Positions 43,505-51,651 of a stretch of DNA of 64,000 bases are shown in pieces. The stretch covers positions 186,001 through 250,000 of the forward strand of contig NEED01000075.1 in assembly GCA_002110465.1 (NCBI GenBank), given 5' to 3'. Within the stretch, counting starts at the first letter, position 1. The number at the start of each line of letters is the position of its first letter. The notes under the pieces are model-generated. The model did not search any database. It was not told where the DNA came from and saw only the letters and a list, made by a program, of their open reading frames with translations. A program made the translations under genes and the position numbers. This DNA is from an unicellular cyanobacterium SU2. Its GTDB lineage: Bacteria; Cyanobacteriota; Cyanobacteriia; Cyanobacteriales; Microcystaceae.

Positions 43505-45397
43505 ATGTTATCTGAGGACGAGCCTGTGGCGCGAGTGCAGTGGAACTCCCTAACTCTTTTTGGCATTTCTCTAGTATCAACTTTGCTAATTTATTGGTTA
43601 ATCTCTGGAGAATCTGACAATAATCTTAACTATACTTTATCTCCTAAACCTTTACCTGCTCAAGCTTCTGATGAGTTGCTACAAGGAGAAGAAATATTAC
43701 TCAATGGCAAACGATTTCTCATCCCTTGGAGTCAGTGGACTCAGGAAAATAACCAACGAATAGGAATCAGTGATACTGGGGCGATGAATTTGTTAGGCTT
43801 AGAACTTCTTAGCACTAATCAACCAGACTTACAATCGATTCGATGGTTCGCGACAGAGTCTCGCCAATCTTTTCCTGTTTTAGCCCGATTTATTGCCCCT
43901 TATCGCTACCTAGACGTGACAGACTTAATCAAATTAGCGGGGGGAAATTTAGAAATCAGAGGTAATACTCTAGAGATTACCTTACCATTAGCCCGTATTG
44001 GTAATGTACGCGAAGGAAATCAAACTTGGGGGAAGCGCATCGTAGTGGATATTGATCGCCCAACGGTTTGGCAAGTGAGTCAGGCTAAAGGAAAAGGAGT
44101 GGTAATGATTTCAGGAAATACTAACGTTCCTAATCTTAATCAAAGGCCGACTATACCACCCCTAAGCCCTGGAACTTGGAGTGATCCCGATGAGGATGAT
44201 CTCGGTGGAAATGTTCCTACCTCTATTAATTCTCAACTATTCTCCTTAGAAAATACAGGAAAAATCACGAAAGTTCACGTTAATTTACCCACAGCCCACA
44301 GTTTAAACGTTTTTAGCATTGCTGAACCCTATCGTATTGTCATCGATGTTCGTCCTGATGCCATGACTCCCAAAGAAATTGCTTGGACAAAGGATATTAC
44401 TTGGCGACAACAGTTAGTTAACTTACGGGGGGAAGTCTTTCCAGTTAATTGGTTAGAAATTAACGGGCGATCGTCTAATATTGCCCTAAGACCGATTACA
44501 GCAGACTCGAACCGACAAGAAGGGACAACCCCCTTAGTGACCATGGCTAGGGACTCAAAAGCCTCAGCAGCCATCAATGGCGGCTTTTTTAACCGCAACA
44601 ATAAGTTACCTCTAGGGGCAATTCGATCGCAGACTCGTTGGCTATCAAGTCCCATTTTAGGTCGAGGCGCGATCGCCTGGAATGATCAAGGACAGATTAA
44701 AATTGGTCGCCTCAGTCTACGAGAAACCTTAGTTACCAGCAAAGGACAACGTCTTCCTATCCTCTTCCTCAACAGCGGTTATCTCCAAGCAGGAATAGCC
44801 CGCTATACCCCTGAATGGGGACCTAAATACACCCCCATGTCAGATAACGAGACCATTATTCTCGTACAAAATAATGGGGTTATTGACCAAAGAAACGCCC
44901 GAAAAGCCGGTCAAACTTCTTTTCCTATTCCTTCTAATGGCTACTTATTGACCATTCGTAAAAATGCTGTTTCTGCTGCTGCATTGGCGATTGGGACGGG
45001 GGTTAAGATTGAAAGTACCACGGTTCCTGCTGATTTTAATCCCTATCCTAATATGGTTGGGGCAGGTCCATTATTGGTAAGTAATAATCGTATCGTGGTT
45101 AATGGAGCCTTAGAAAAGTTTAGCAAAGGATTTCAGCAACAAAAAGCCTCTCGTAGTGCTATTGGCGTAACCAACCAGGGAAACATCATGTTAGTGGCTG
45201 TTCATAACCGTGTTGGAGGACGGGGGGCGAGTTTAGGAGAAATGGCACAAATTATGCAACAGTTAGGAGCGATCGATGCGTTAAACCTAGATGGAGGAAG
45301 TTCGACTTCTTTAAGTTTAGGAGGACAATTAATTGATCGTTCTCCAGTCACTGCGGCACAGGTTCATAATGGAATTGGGGTTTTTGTTAATCCCTAA
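43505..45397 (+). CDS. Phosphodiester glycosidase (NAGPA/DUF2233) domain protein with membrane anchor
   Basis: The 630-residue protein has an N-terminal hydrophobic helix (LFGISLVSTLLIYWLI, about 16-33). A beta-rich AMIN-like region follows (ITKVHVNLPTAHSLNVFSIAEPYRIVIDV, about 255-285). The C-terminal phosphodiester-glycosidase domain spans about 335-630, with AAINGGFFN, the AIAWNDQGQIKIG strand and the closing LNLDGGSSTSLSLGGQL...HNGIGVFV. Such domains hydrolyse sugar-phosphodiester bonds in envelope polymers. It is likely periplasmic and anchored. Its start lies just outside the TnpB element, so the insertion may have replaced its original promoter. Confidence 0.87.
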   Translation: MLSEDEPVARVQWNSLTLFGISLVSTLLIYWLISGESDNNLNYTLSPKPLPAQASDELLQGEEILLNGKRFLIPWSQWTQENNQRIGISDTGAMNLLGLELLSTNQPDLQSIRWFATESRQSFPVLARFIAPYRYLDVTDLIKLAGGNLEIRGNTLEITLPLARIGNVREGNQTWGKRIVVDIDRPTVWQVSQAKGKGVVMISGNTNVPNLNQRPTIPPLSPGTWSDPDEDDLGGNVPTSINSQLFSLENTGKITKVHVNLPTAHSLNVFSIAEPYRIVIDVRPDAMTPKEIAWTKDITWRQQLVNLRGEVFPVNWLEINGRSSNIALRPITADSNRQEGTTPLVTMARDSKASAAINGGFFNRNNKLPLGAIRSQTRWLSSPILGRGAIAWNDQGQIKIGRLSLRETLVTSKGQRLPILFLNSGYLQAGIARYTPEWGPKYTPMSDNETIILVQNNGVIDQRNARKAGQTSFPIPSNGYLLTIRKNAVSAAALAIGTGVKIESTTVPADFNPYPNMVGAGPLLVSNNRIVVNGALEKFSKGFQQQKASRSAIGVTNQGNIMLVAVHNRVGGRGASLGEMAQIMQQLGAIDALNLDGGSSTSLSLGGQLIDRSPVTAAQVHNGIGVFVNP

Positions 45398-45460
45398 CTA
45401 AATCTGAGATTGTAGTTGGGAATTCTTTTTCCCCGATTGATATTGCTAACAATTTTACCG

Positions 45461-45880
45461 ATGAACCAAGAAATACAAAAGGAAATTTACGAGACAGATT
45501 ATCATCAATGGACGATAGAACAGACTCAGGCTTTAAAAGACCGAAATTTAGATAAATTAGATTGGGAAAACATAATCGAAGAGATTGAAGCATTGGGACG
45601 TAGTGATTATCAAGCCGTTGTTTCTCTCCTTACCCGTATTCTTCAACATCGCTTAAAGATTGATTTTGCCAATAAACCAGAAGCCCATCGTCATTGGAAT
45701 CAAGAAATTAAAGCTTTCTCTAACACCGTCAGACGACGGTACAGCCCCTCAATGAAACCTAAGTTAAACGAAGATTGGCAGGGGATTTATTCGGATGCGA
45801 TCGACCTCTATCTGATTGATTATCCCCCTTCCGACTTTCCTCAAGAATGTCCTTATTCTCTCGAAGATTTTCTCCCGTAG
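45461..45880 (+). CDS. DUF29 family protein
   Basis: From ATG 45461 the protein has 139 residues and starts MNQEIQKEIYETDYHQWT. It carries the DUF29 pattern: YxxDxxxWxxxQ, then LDWENIIEEIEALGRSDY, ILQHRLKIDF and PQECPYSLEDFL at the end. DUF29 proteins are abundant in cyanobacteria and are mostly helical; their function is unknown, although many sit near mobile DNA. The longer frame from 45416 starts with TTG and adds an unlikely hydrophobic segment. Confidence 0.88.
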   Translation: MNQEIQKEIYETDYHQWTIEQTQALKDRNLDKLDWENIIEEIEALGRSDYQAVVSLLTRILQHRLKIDFANKPEAHRHWNQEIKAFSNTVRRRYSPSMKPKLNEDWQGIYSDAIDLYLIDYPPSDFPQECPYSLEDFLP

Positions 45881-45917
45881 TTTCATTATGTGACGGATTT
45901 TCTTACCTCTAACTCTG

Positions 45918-45954
45918 TTGTGATCTTGTGTTGTGATGTTGAACAAGATCACAA
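45918..45954. repeat. Perfect 12-bp inverted repeat
   Basis: TTGTGATCTTGT (45918-45929) and ACAAGATCACAA (45943-45954) are perfectly complementary around a 13-base loop, 38 bases after the DUF29 stop. No T-run follows. It could be a terminator-like structure or an operator. Confidence 0.55.
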
Positions 45955-46066
45955 GTTAAATGTGATTATAATCATTGAATAAGATCAACTCATAAGAATA
46001 TACTGAGTATTAAGGTTTACTCATACCTTGGATTTATACAAATACAAATAGGAAGCGTAAGAGATT

Positions 46067-46504
46067 ATGCTAGAGTTTTTTTTGATAGCTCAATGTTCAT
46101 TAACGCTTCCAGATGGAAGTCTTCAAAGTTTTGAATTTTGCGGAACTACGCGAACTGTGCAACCGAATACCCCGTATCAGGAAAATGTAAAACCTTCGCA
46201 AAATTATGAACCAAATGAACCATCTCAAGAATCTAATATTCCTGATTATTATCGATATTTAACTCAAGATAATTACCATTATTGGGAAGCTTTAGTAAAA
46301 GATTATAATCCCATGAATAGCAGTTCTCCAGCCAGCTTATCTACTGCACAATCTCTTTTTGGTTCTGGAAAAGTGATCCAAACAAAAGGAAAGGAAATGC
46401 AAAAAGTTCGATGGGAAGAGTCTGATAGATCTATTGATGCTTGGTTTAAAAGACGCGGCAATACTTGGATTTTAATGCGTTGGAGTGCTAGGGGATTTAA
46501 TTAA
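46067..46504 (+). CDS. Uncharacterised small protein, possibly exported
   Basis: The 145-residue protein starts with a short hydrophobic stretch (MLEFFLIAQCSLTLPDG) that is weak as a signal peptide. A Pro/Asn/Gln-rich linker (about 38-65) and a compact C-terminal part with several aromatics (ALVKDYNPMN, VIQTKGKEMQKVRWEESDRSIDAWFKRRGNTWILMRW) follow. I do not recognise the family. It is monocistronic and next to repeat-rich DNA. Confidence 0.6.
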   Translation: MLEFFLIAQCSLTLPDGSLQSFEFCGTTRTVQPNTPYQENVKPSQNYEPNEPSQESNIPDYYRYLTQDNYHYWEALVKDYNPMNSSSPASLSTAQSLFGSGKVIQTKGKEMQKVRWEESDRSIDAWFKRRGNTWILMRWSARGFN

Positions 46505-46596
46505 TTACCAAGTTACCAAAATATAAAATATTATTCGATATTAAAGATGTATGATAATTTTAAGAATTATCTACAAAAAAACATTAGTTTTTCTAA

Positions 46597-46653
46597 GTTC
46601 GTAGTAAGGGCTTTAGCCCGATTGAATAAGCCCTTTTAGATCTGACTACAAAC
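46597..46653. repeat. Inverted-repeat element GTTCGTAGT...ACTACAAAC
   Basis: Terminal 9-base arms GTTCGTAGT and ACTACAAAC are inverted repeats with one mismatch, and AAGGGCTT pairs with AAGCCCTT inside. A sibling lies at 49268-49333 and a half copy at 41886-41909. The element has no coding capacity. Confidence 0.6.
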
Positions 46654-46697
46654 CTCAAAATTATTTTGCGTACTTAATAATTTAATAATTGCTTAAT

Positions 46698-46802
46698 ATA
46701 TCACTACGCATTATGGTTAGGACAATAGAATTGCAGAGCCTCGTAGGGTGGGCAATGCTCACCTGACATTAATGTCATAATCTTTCTGTGTAGTGCTATA
46801 GC
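46698..46802. mobile_element. MITE-like element
   Basis: The left arm CACTACGCATTATGGTTAG and the right arm GTGTAGTGCTATAG form imperfect terminal inverted repeats of a noncoding segment of about 105 bases. A related end is at 60739-60766. The element ends 6 bases before the thiL fragment. TA-rich flanks suggest an IS630/Tc1-type relative, which is inference. Confidence 0.5.
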
Positions 46803-46807
46803 TAAAA

Positions 46808-46966
46808 ATGAAATCACACCCAGCCGTCAAAGATGTTGGCGAACAAAGATTATTAGAAAAGCTTTAACCCTTTTGTCCTAGGAATATTGTAGAAGATGAT
46901 GGGGGAATTGTATCCGTCAACTCTAAACAACAATTAGTAATCACTATCGATGTCTTAGTAGATAGA
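46808..46966 (+). pseudogene. Truncated duplicate of the thiL 5' end
   Basis: From ATG 46808, about 159 bases align without gaps to the start of thiL at 48198, at about 90% identity by eye (roughly 16 differences). Codon 20 is TAA where thiL has CAA, and the conserved GDDGA metal/ATP motif is changed to EDDGG. Similarity stops near 46966, 10 bases before the end of the minus-strand 46977 gene. It is therefore a dead fragment and not a second enzyme. It lies in direct orientation to the intact gene 1.4 kb away. Confidence 0.88.
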
Positions 46967-46976
46967 GGGATAAGTT

Positions 46977-47816
46977 TCACGATGGAGGTATAAGTTCAAA
47001 CCCAAGGGTTGGTAAAGAAAATGTTATGGTAGTCCCAAATACGTTTAAATCTCCAAGGGTTACTTCCTTTACGACTATACGGTAGCCGTTTTTAATTCCC
47101 TCACTTACCATAGTCTGGATAAGGATAATAACAGCTAGGGCAATAGCTGCAGTCGCTAATATTCCGACAATAACAACCAACTCCCAAGCTGGATTCATTT
47201 CTACGACAGGCAAGCCAAAATTGTTTTGCCTTAACTTCCATTCTCCTGGTTTAAACAGTCCAGTTTCAACTAAATTAAGTGCCTCGTCTCCTTGAATTGC
47301 CAGTACAATCCTTTGCTTGCTTTGCATAAGGGATGCTAAACGCTCTACAGATTGAAAATCACTTGCATAAAGAAGTTCATAGTCTGGCTGCTCATTGCCT
47401 ACGCTAGGATTAACAATTGGACGACCGTAAGTACGGACTCTATAACGGATAGTTCCTCCAGGTGGAATTGAGTATTTGACTGTTAGGGATTGATTACCTA
47501 TGACACCGTTTGAAGGTTGATTTTCAAGTGATACTATTGCCCCACCAGAAGTCGGCGGCAGAGTTATAACTGTTGCTCCATCATACTTCAGTCCTTGTGG
47601 TATCGTAAAATTAAACTGCTTAGTATTAACTTGAGGAAACGAAATCTGATTGGCGATGGACAAGTCAATATTTCTTAAACGAGTTAAAGTAGGCCTAGCA
47701 GAGATAGAGGCTAAACGGTTGTCAGCTAAGGCAAGGGGAGTTCTCAGTTGAGGGGTTACAGTTCGTTGAGAATGTGTAACTGTTTCGATTTGACTAAAAA
47801 TTGCTGTTCTTGACAT
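46977..47816 (-). CDS. Uncharacterised protein with one C-terminal membrane helix
   Basis: The 279-residue protein is beta-rich in its first 200 residues and has one strong hydrophobic segment (WELVVIVGILATAAIALAVIILIQTM, about 207-232) and a short tail. I do not recognise a family. No signal peptide is seen. It lies between the thiL fragment and the intact thiL, on the opposite strand, which suggests it arrived with or caused the duplication. Its stop is within 10 bases of the end of the fragment. It looks like a real accessory gene, since the frame is long and no alternative long frame competes. Confidence 0.6.
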   Translation of the reverse strand: MSRTAIFSQIETVTHSQRTVTPQLRTPLALADNRLASISARPTLTRLRNIDLSIANQISFPQVNTKQFNFTIPQGLKYDGATVITLPPTSGGAIVSLENQPSNGVIGNQSLTVKYSIPPGGTIRYRVRTYGRPIVNPSVGNEQPDYELLYASDFQSVERLASLMQSKQRIVLAIQGDEALNLVETGLFKPGEWKLRQNNFGLPVVEMNPAWELVVIVGILATAAIALAVIILIQTMVSEGIKNGYRIVVKEVTLGDLNVFGTTITFSLPTLGFELIPPS

Positions 47817-48197
47817 AATTTCTTTGAAAAATTTGTTTTGGAGGTTTAATTATCCCCCATCTTATATCCTCATTTATTATTCTTTTCAACGGCTTATGAT
47901 ATCTTAAACAAGTCAATTAAGGACAACTATTTGAATAGTTAGACATAGGTTGTTATTATTAGATAAAATTGTATAAATTCTATTAAAATCTCTAAGAAAA
48001 ATAGAACAGGTGATTTTATATTTCTCAACAAAGTAGTGTTTATTTCTGTTTGACTACTTACCTACTTGTTCTTCCTAAAAGTTTGTAATATTTAACTGTA
48101 AGGTGACAAGTATCCTACAATTCTTATTTAGTCTAACTTCTGTCGGTTGTACTTGTAAAAATATAGAAGTAGCGATCGCTGAATAAAAAGAAAAATA
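47817..48197. other. Intergenic region upstream of thiL
   Basis: These 381 AT-rich bases separate the divergent 46977 gene and thiL. No reading frame is evident. A short inverted repeat AACTATT/AATAGTT lies near 47930, and a HIP1 octamer precedes the thiL start at about 48173-48180. Promoters for both flanking genes must be here; none is strong enough to place. Confidence 0.45.
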
Positions 48198-49196
48198 ATG
48201 AAATCAAATCAAACCGTCAAAGATGTTGGTGAACAAGGATTATTAAAAAAGCTTCAACCCTTTTGTCCTAGGAATATTGTAGGAGATGATGGGGCAATTG
48301 TATCCGTCAACTCTCAAGAACAATTAGTCATCACTACCGATGTCTTAGTAGATGGGGTTCATTTTAGTGATCGCACTACTCCCCCTGAAACCGTCGGATG
48401 GCGTGCTGCTGCGGCCAATTTATCCGATTTAGCGGCTATGGGAGCTACTCCCATTGGCATTACGGTAGGATTATCTTTACCAGGGAAATTAACGGTAACT
48501 TGGGTAGAAAGGCTTTATCAAGGATTAACCGATTGTTTGCAACGGTATCAAACCCCTATTGTCGGTGGCGATATCTGTCGTTCCCCCATCATTACCATCA
48601 GTATTACCGCTTTTGGAACCGTTGCCTCTCACCGTATCATCCGTCGTTCCTCAGCCCAACCTGGGGACGCTATTGTGATAACAGGAACTCATGGGAAATC
48701 TTACGGCGGATTACAATTATTACTCAACCCCGAATTAAGCAAAAATCTTGCCCTATCTGAACAAAACCCTTTAATTGAAGCCCACCAACGCCCTAAACCT
48801 CGTTTAGATGTTCTTCCTCTTCTTTGGGACATAGTAGGAAGAACCTCGGTAGCGGGAATGGACAGTAGTGATGGGTTAGCCGATGCAGTCGTGCAAATTT
48901 GTCAAATGAGTGGGGTAGGAGCAAAATTAGAGCGATCGCAGATTTCGTTTCCTTCAAGCTTATTAAAATGGATGTCACCCGAAGAAGCATTATATTCGAC
49001 TTTATATGGAGGCGAAGATTTTGAATTAGTTCTGTGTTTCCCCCTAAATTTAGCTGAAGAATTGGTGAAAAAATTAGGAAATGGGGCGGTTGTCATTGGT
49101 ACAATTACTGAAGAAGAAAAGATAATTTTGGTTGATAGTCAAAAACAAAATTCTCCTCAAGAATTAACTTTAACTAAAGGGTTTCAGCATTTTTAA
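48198..49196 (+). CDS. thiL: Thiamine-monophosphate kinase
   Basis: The 332-residue protein has the ThiL sequence GDDGAIVSV near residue 30 (metal/ATP site). TTDVLVDGVHF, NLSDLAAMGATPIGI, GGDICRSP (near 125) and GMDSSDGLADAV (near 216) follow. It phosphorylates thiamine monophosphate to the active cofactor. A truncated copy of its first 53 codons lies upstream at 46808-46966. It has no thi-gene neighbours. The start agrees with the duplicated fragment, where the ATG is conserved. Confidence 0.96.
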   Translation: MKSNQTVKDVGEQGLLKKLQPFCPRNIVGDDGAIVSVNSQEQLVITTDVLVDGVHFSDRTTPPETVGWRAAAANLSDLAAMGATPIGITVGLSLPGKLTVTWVERLYQGLTDCLQRYQTPIVGGDICRSPIITISITAFGTVASHRIIRRSSAQPGDAIVITGTHGKSYGGLQLLLNPELSKNLALSEQNPLIEAHQRPKPRLDVLPLLWDIVGRTSVAGMDSSDGLADAVVQICQMSGVGAKLERSQISFPSSLLKWMSPEEALYSTLYGGEDFELVLCFPLNLAEELVKKLGNGAVVIGTITEEEKIILVDSQKQNSPQELTLTKGFQHF

Positions 49197-49267
49197 ATTT
49201 TAATTAAATAGCTTTAACCGTTTCTTCGCAAAATATCTGATATCCAATCGTTAAATAAAATATAAAA

Positions 49268-49333
49268 GTTCGTAGTTGGGGCTTTAGCCCGAAGAAAACC
49301 GAGATTTTTAGCCCTAAAGGACTCACGACAAAC
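49268..49333. repeat. Inverted-repeat element, second copy
   Basis: GTTCGTAGT at the left and ACTCACGACAAAC at the right are imperfect inverted ends; CTTTAG pairs with CTAAAG inside. It belongs to the same family as 46597-46653 and lies 71 bases after thiL. Confidence 0.55.
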
Positions 49334-49558
49334 TTAGCTGTATTTGTGTACACCTACTAAGTCTACAATGAAATTTTCAAAGATAATAATAACTGACATC
49401 TTGCATCAGTACATAAAAACTAAAGTTCAAAAGAGATTAAATGAATTCTTAAGCAGTTTCAATCAAAATGAACCCTGTTCCCCGTTCCCTGCGAATCCCG
49501 TTCCCTCTCTAAACTAGCTAATTTTATCGAAGGTGCAAGATATGAGAATAAAACGAAT

Positions 49559-49578
49559 CCCCTAGCTTAAACTAGGGG
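49559..49578. terminator. CCCCTAG/CTAGGGG hairpin
   Basis: A 7-base GC-rich stem with a 6-base loop in the 536-base gap between convergent thiL and hslO. AAAAATTT follows on the plus strand and precedes it on the minus, so it is a plausible but imperfect bidirectional terminator. The rest of this gap holds a repeat and CCGTTCCCT-type short repeats near 49470-49505, with no gene. Confidence 0.4.
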
Positions 49579-49732
49579 AAAAATTTGCTACAGCTATGGG
49601 GATCACTCTGGTGTTTCTCAGAAAGAAAGTATGACTTATTCCCTATTTATCTCCTGCTGTTTATTGCCTATAAAGATTAGTTAATTCTTCAAGAAGCTGA
49701 TTAGCTCAAACCCAAAAAATTTCTACTGTTTT

Positions 49733-50632
49733 TTAAACCGATTCAGTCCGTAAATCCTCAATCAATTGGGCTAAATGATCACTACTAGCTTGATAAACTT
49801 CACTACAAAACTCACAAGTGGCTTCAGCGCCATCATCTTTCTCAATCATGTCTTGTAATTCCGCTTCGCCAAGCATTTTTAAAGCGCCTAAAACCCGATT
49901 AAAAGAACAGTGACAATCAAAACGAACAATTTGGGTTTCTGGCAAAATTACCAGTCCTAAATCACCGAGTAATTGCTCAAAAATCTGGGGTAAAGTTTTA
50001 CCTGAACGTAACAGAGGCGTAAACCCTGAAAGCTGACTCACACGAGATTCTAACGTAGCCACCAACGCTTCATCCCTAGCCGCTTTGGGCATAACTTGTA
50101 ATAAAATCCCACCAGCTGCCGTTACCCCTTGTGCGCCGACGAAGACTCCCACCAACAGTGCCGAAGGAGTTTGTTCAGAAGTCACTAAATAGTGGGCAAC
50201 ATCATCCCCCACTTCACCAGACACCAGTTCCACGGTACTTGTATAGGGATAGCCATAACCCACATCTCGCACCACATAAAGAAACCCTTTTCGACCAATA
50301 GCTCCCCCAACATCAAGTTTCCCGATCGCATTAGGGGGCAATTCTACATGGGGACAGTCTACATAACCTCGTACGGTTCCATCTAACCCTGCATCTACCA
50401 AAAAACCCTTTAACGGACCATTGCCTTTGATGCGAAGATTAACACGAGAGCCTTCTCGCTTCATACTTGAGGCTAGTAATAACCCTGATGTCATCCCTCT
50501 TCCTAGGGCTGCTGTAGCGACATATGAGAGGTTGTGTCGTACTCTTGCTTCTTCAGTTAATCGAGTCGAAATTACGCCAACGGCTCTAATTCCCCCTTCT
50601 GCTGCGGTGGCCTTAATTAATATATCTGCCAT
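49733..50632 (-). CDS. hslO: Hsp33 redox-regulated chaperone
   Basis: The 299-residue protein begins MADILIKATAAEGGIRA and has the C-terminal zinc redox switch: Cys-x-Cys (CHC in FDCHCSFNR) and Cys-x2-Cys (CEFC). The Hsp33 core strands (YVATAALGRGMTSGLLLASSMKREGSRVNLRIKGNGPLKG) are clear. Under oxidation the four cysteines release zinc and the protein becomes an ATP-independent holdase. The middle CEFCSEVYQ part is typical. It is monocistronic. Confidence 0.95.
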   Translation of the reverse strand: MADILIKATAAEGGIRAVGVISTRLTEEARVRHNLSYVATAALGRGMTSGLLLASSMKREGSRVNLRIKGNGPLKGFLVDAGLDGTVRGYVDCPHVELPPNAIGKLDVGGAIGRKGFLYVVRDVGYGYPYTSTVELVSGEVGDDVAHYLVTSEQTPSALLVGVFVGAQGVTAAGGILLQVMPKAARDEALVATLESRVSQLSGFTPLLRSGKTLPQIFEQLLGDLGLVILPETQIVRFDCHCSFNRVLGALKMLGEAELQDMIEKDDGAEATCEFCSEVYQASSDHLAQLIEDLRTESV

Positions 50633-50844
50633 GAATCCCCTTACACTTCTTAAAGTTTGTTTTCTTATCTTAATCTAATGCTAAGGGTCTATTGAGGGAG
50701 CTTCTTCTAGAAGACAAAAACCTAGACAATTATCCACAAAACTAGACACTAATGTCGAGAATTTCCCGTCAATGCCAGAACAATCACCAATTCTTGAGAG
50801 CATTGATCAGATATAATGAGAAAGAAGAGAAATGTGGAACATAT

Positions 50845-51552
50845 ATGTATGCAATTAAGAGAGAATTAAAGCTAAATAATCAAGAAAAGAGCTTTTTTGC
50901 TGGCTGTGCTGGCTTTTCTCGCTTTGTGTACAATCATGGACTATCTTTACTCAAATCAACCTGGGATATTCCCGAAATTTCTGGCAGTTACTCAAAACGG
51001 TTAGATGCTATCAAAAAAGTCTTTACAAACATTACTAAAAAGCAGAGAGAATATTTGTGGACAAATAAATATTCATCTCGCATCTATCAGAATGCGTTTA
51101 GAAACTTGAAAAAAGCATTTTCTCGTGGTAGAGATCCTAAAATTAAAGCAAATTCACCTCGTTTTAAAAAGAAGAAACATCACTGTAGTTTTACAGTAGA
51201 TAGTTCTAACGGCAAGGTATTAGTCAAGGAGGGAAAAAGAATAAAAATTCCCACATTGGGAATATTTAGATTAAAAGAAGCTATCCCTTATAACTGTGTT
51301 TCTCAAACCTTTACTATCTCAAGAGAAGCAGGGAAATAGTATATAAGTTTTGCCGTTTCAGCTTGTAAAATACCTGAAATGAAATACAGTCAGAAAGCGG
51401 TGCGACCCTGCTCCGTTGAACGGAGCCAGGGAACGCGCACCAAGAGAAGAGTAGGAATTGACTTAGGAGTAAAAACAATAGTTCTAGGTAGGGAATTTTT
51501 ACCAGGAAAATGTGGCCCAACACCTCTTCTATCATTTGTCAATCAAGGGTAG
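50845..51552 (+). pseudogene. Decayed tnpB (IS200/IS605 group)
   Basis: From ATG 50845 the frame starts MYAIKRELKLNNQEKSFFAG, a TnpB N-terminus, and continues to a TAG at 51337-51339 where a Trp (TGG) is expected. The same frame then resumes (YISFAVSACKIPEMKYSQK), picks up an in-frame palindromic insert at 51399-51441 and reaches the first RuvC Asp (VGIDLGVKT). It ends at 51550-51552, well before the Glu and zinc-ribbon regions. So it has a nonsense mutation, an insert and a 3' truncation. It is a different TnpB lineage from the intact element at 42.2 kb. Confidence 0.85.
51399..51441. repeat. Palindromic element inside the tnpB remnant
   Basis: GGTGCG (51399-51404) pairs with CGCACC (51436-51441). 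CCCTG/CAGGG and CTCCG/CGGAG nest inside around a TTGAA loop. It is more GC-rich than its surroundings and keeps the reading frame open across it, like a REP-type insertion. Confidence 0.65.
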
Positions 51553-51651
51553 CTTGAGTTGATGAACGGGGAATTGTTGAATATCTTTCTTTAGAAGGGA
51601 AATAACCCTCATGAATATTGGCTAGAATGCTCGAAACCTTCGTTAATAAAC

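Noticed and set aside
48398-48760. 120-codon frame inside thiL
   Set aside because: Out-of-frame reading of a clearly functional thiL; no ribosome-binding site and no family.
49559-49578. Strong intrinsic terminator between thiL and hslO
   Set aside because: Hairpin is good but the T-run is missing on both strands in the correct position; kept only as a low-confidence terminator.
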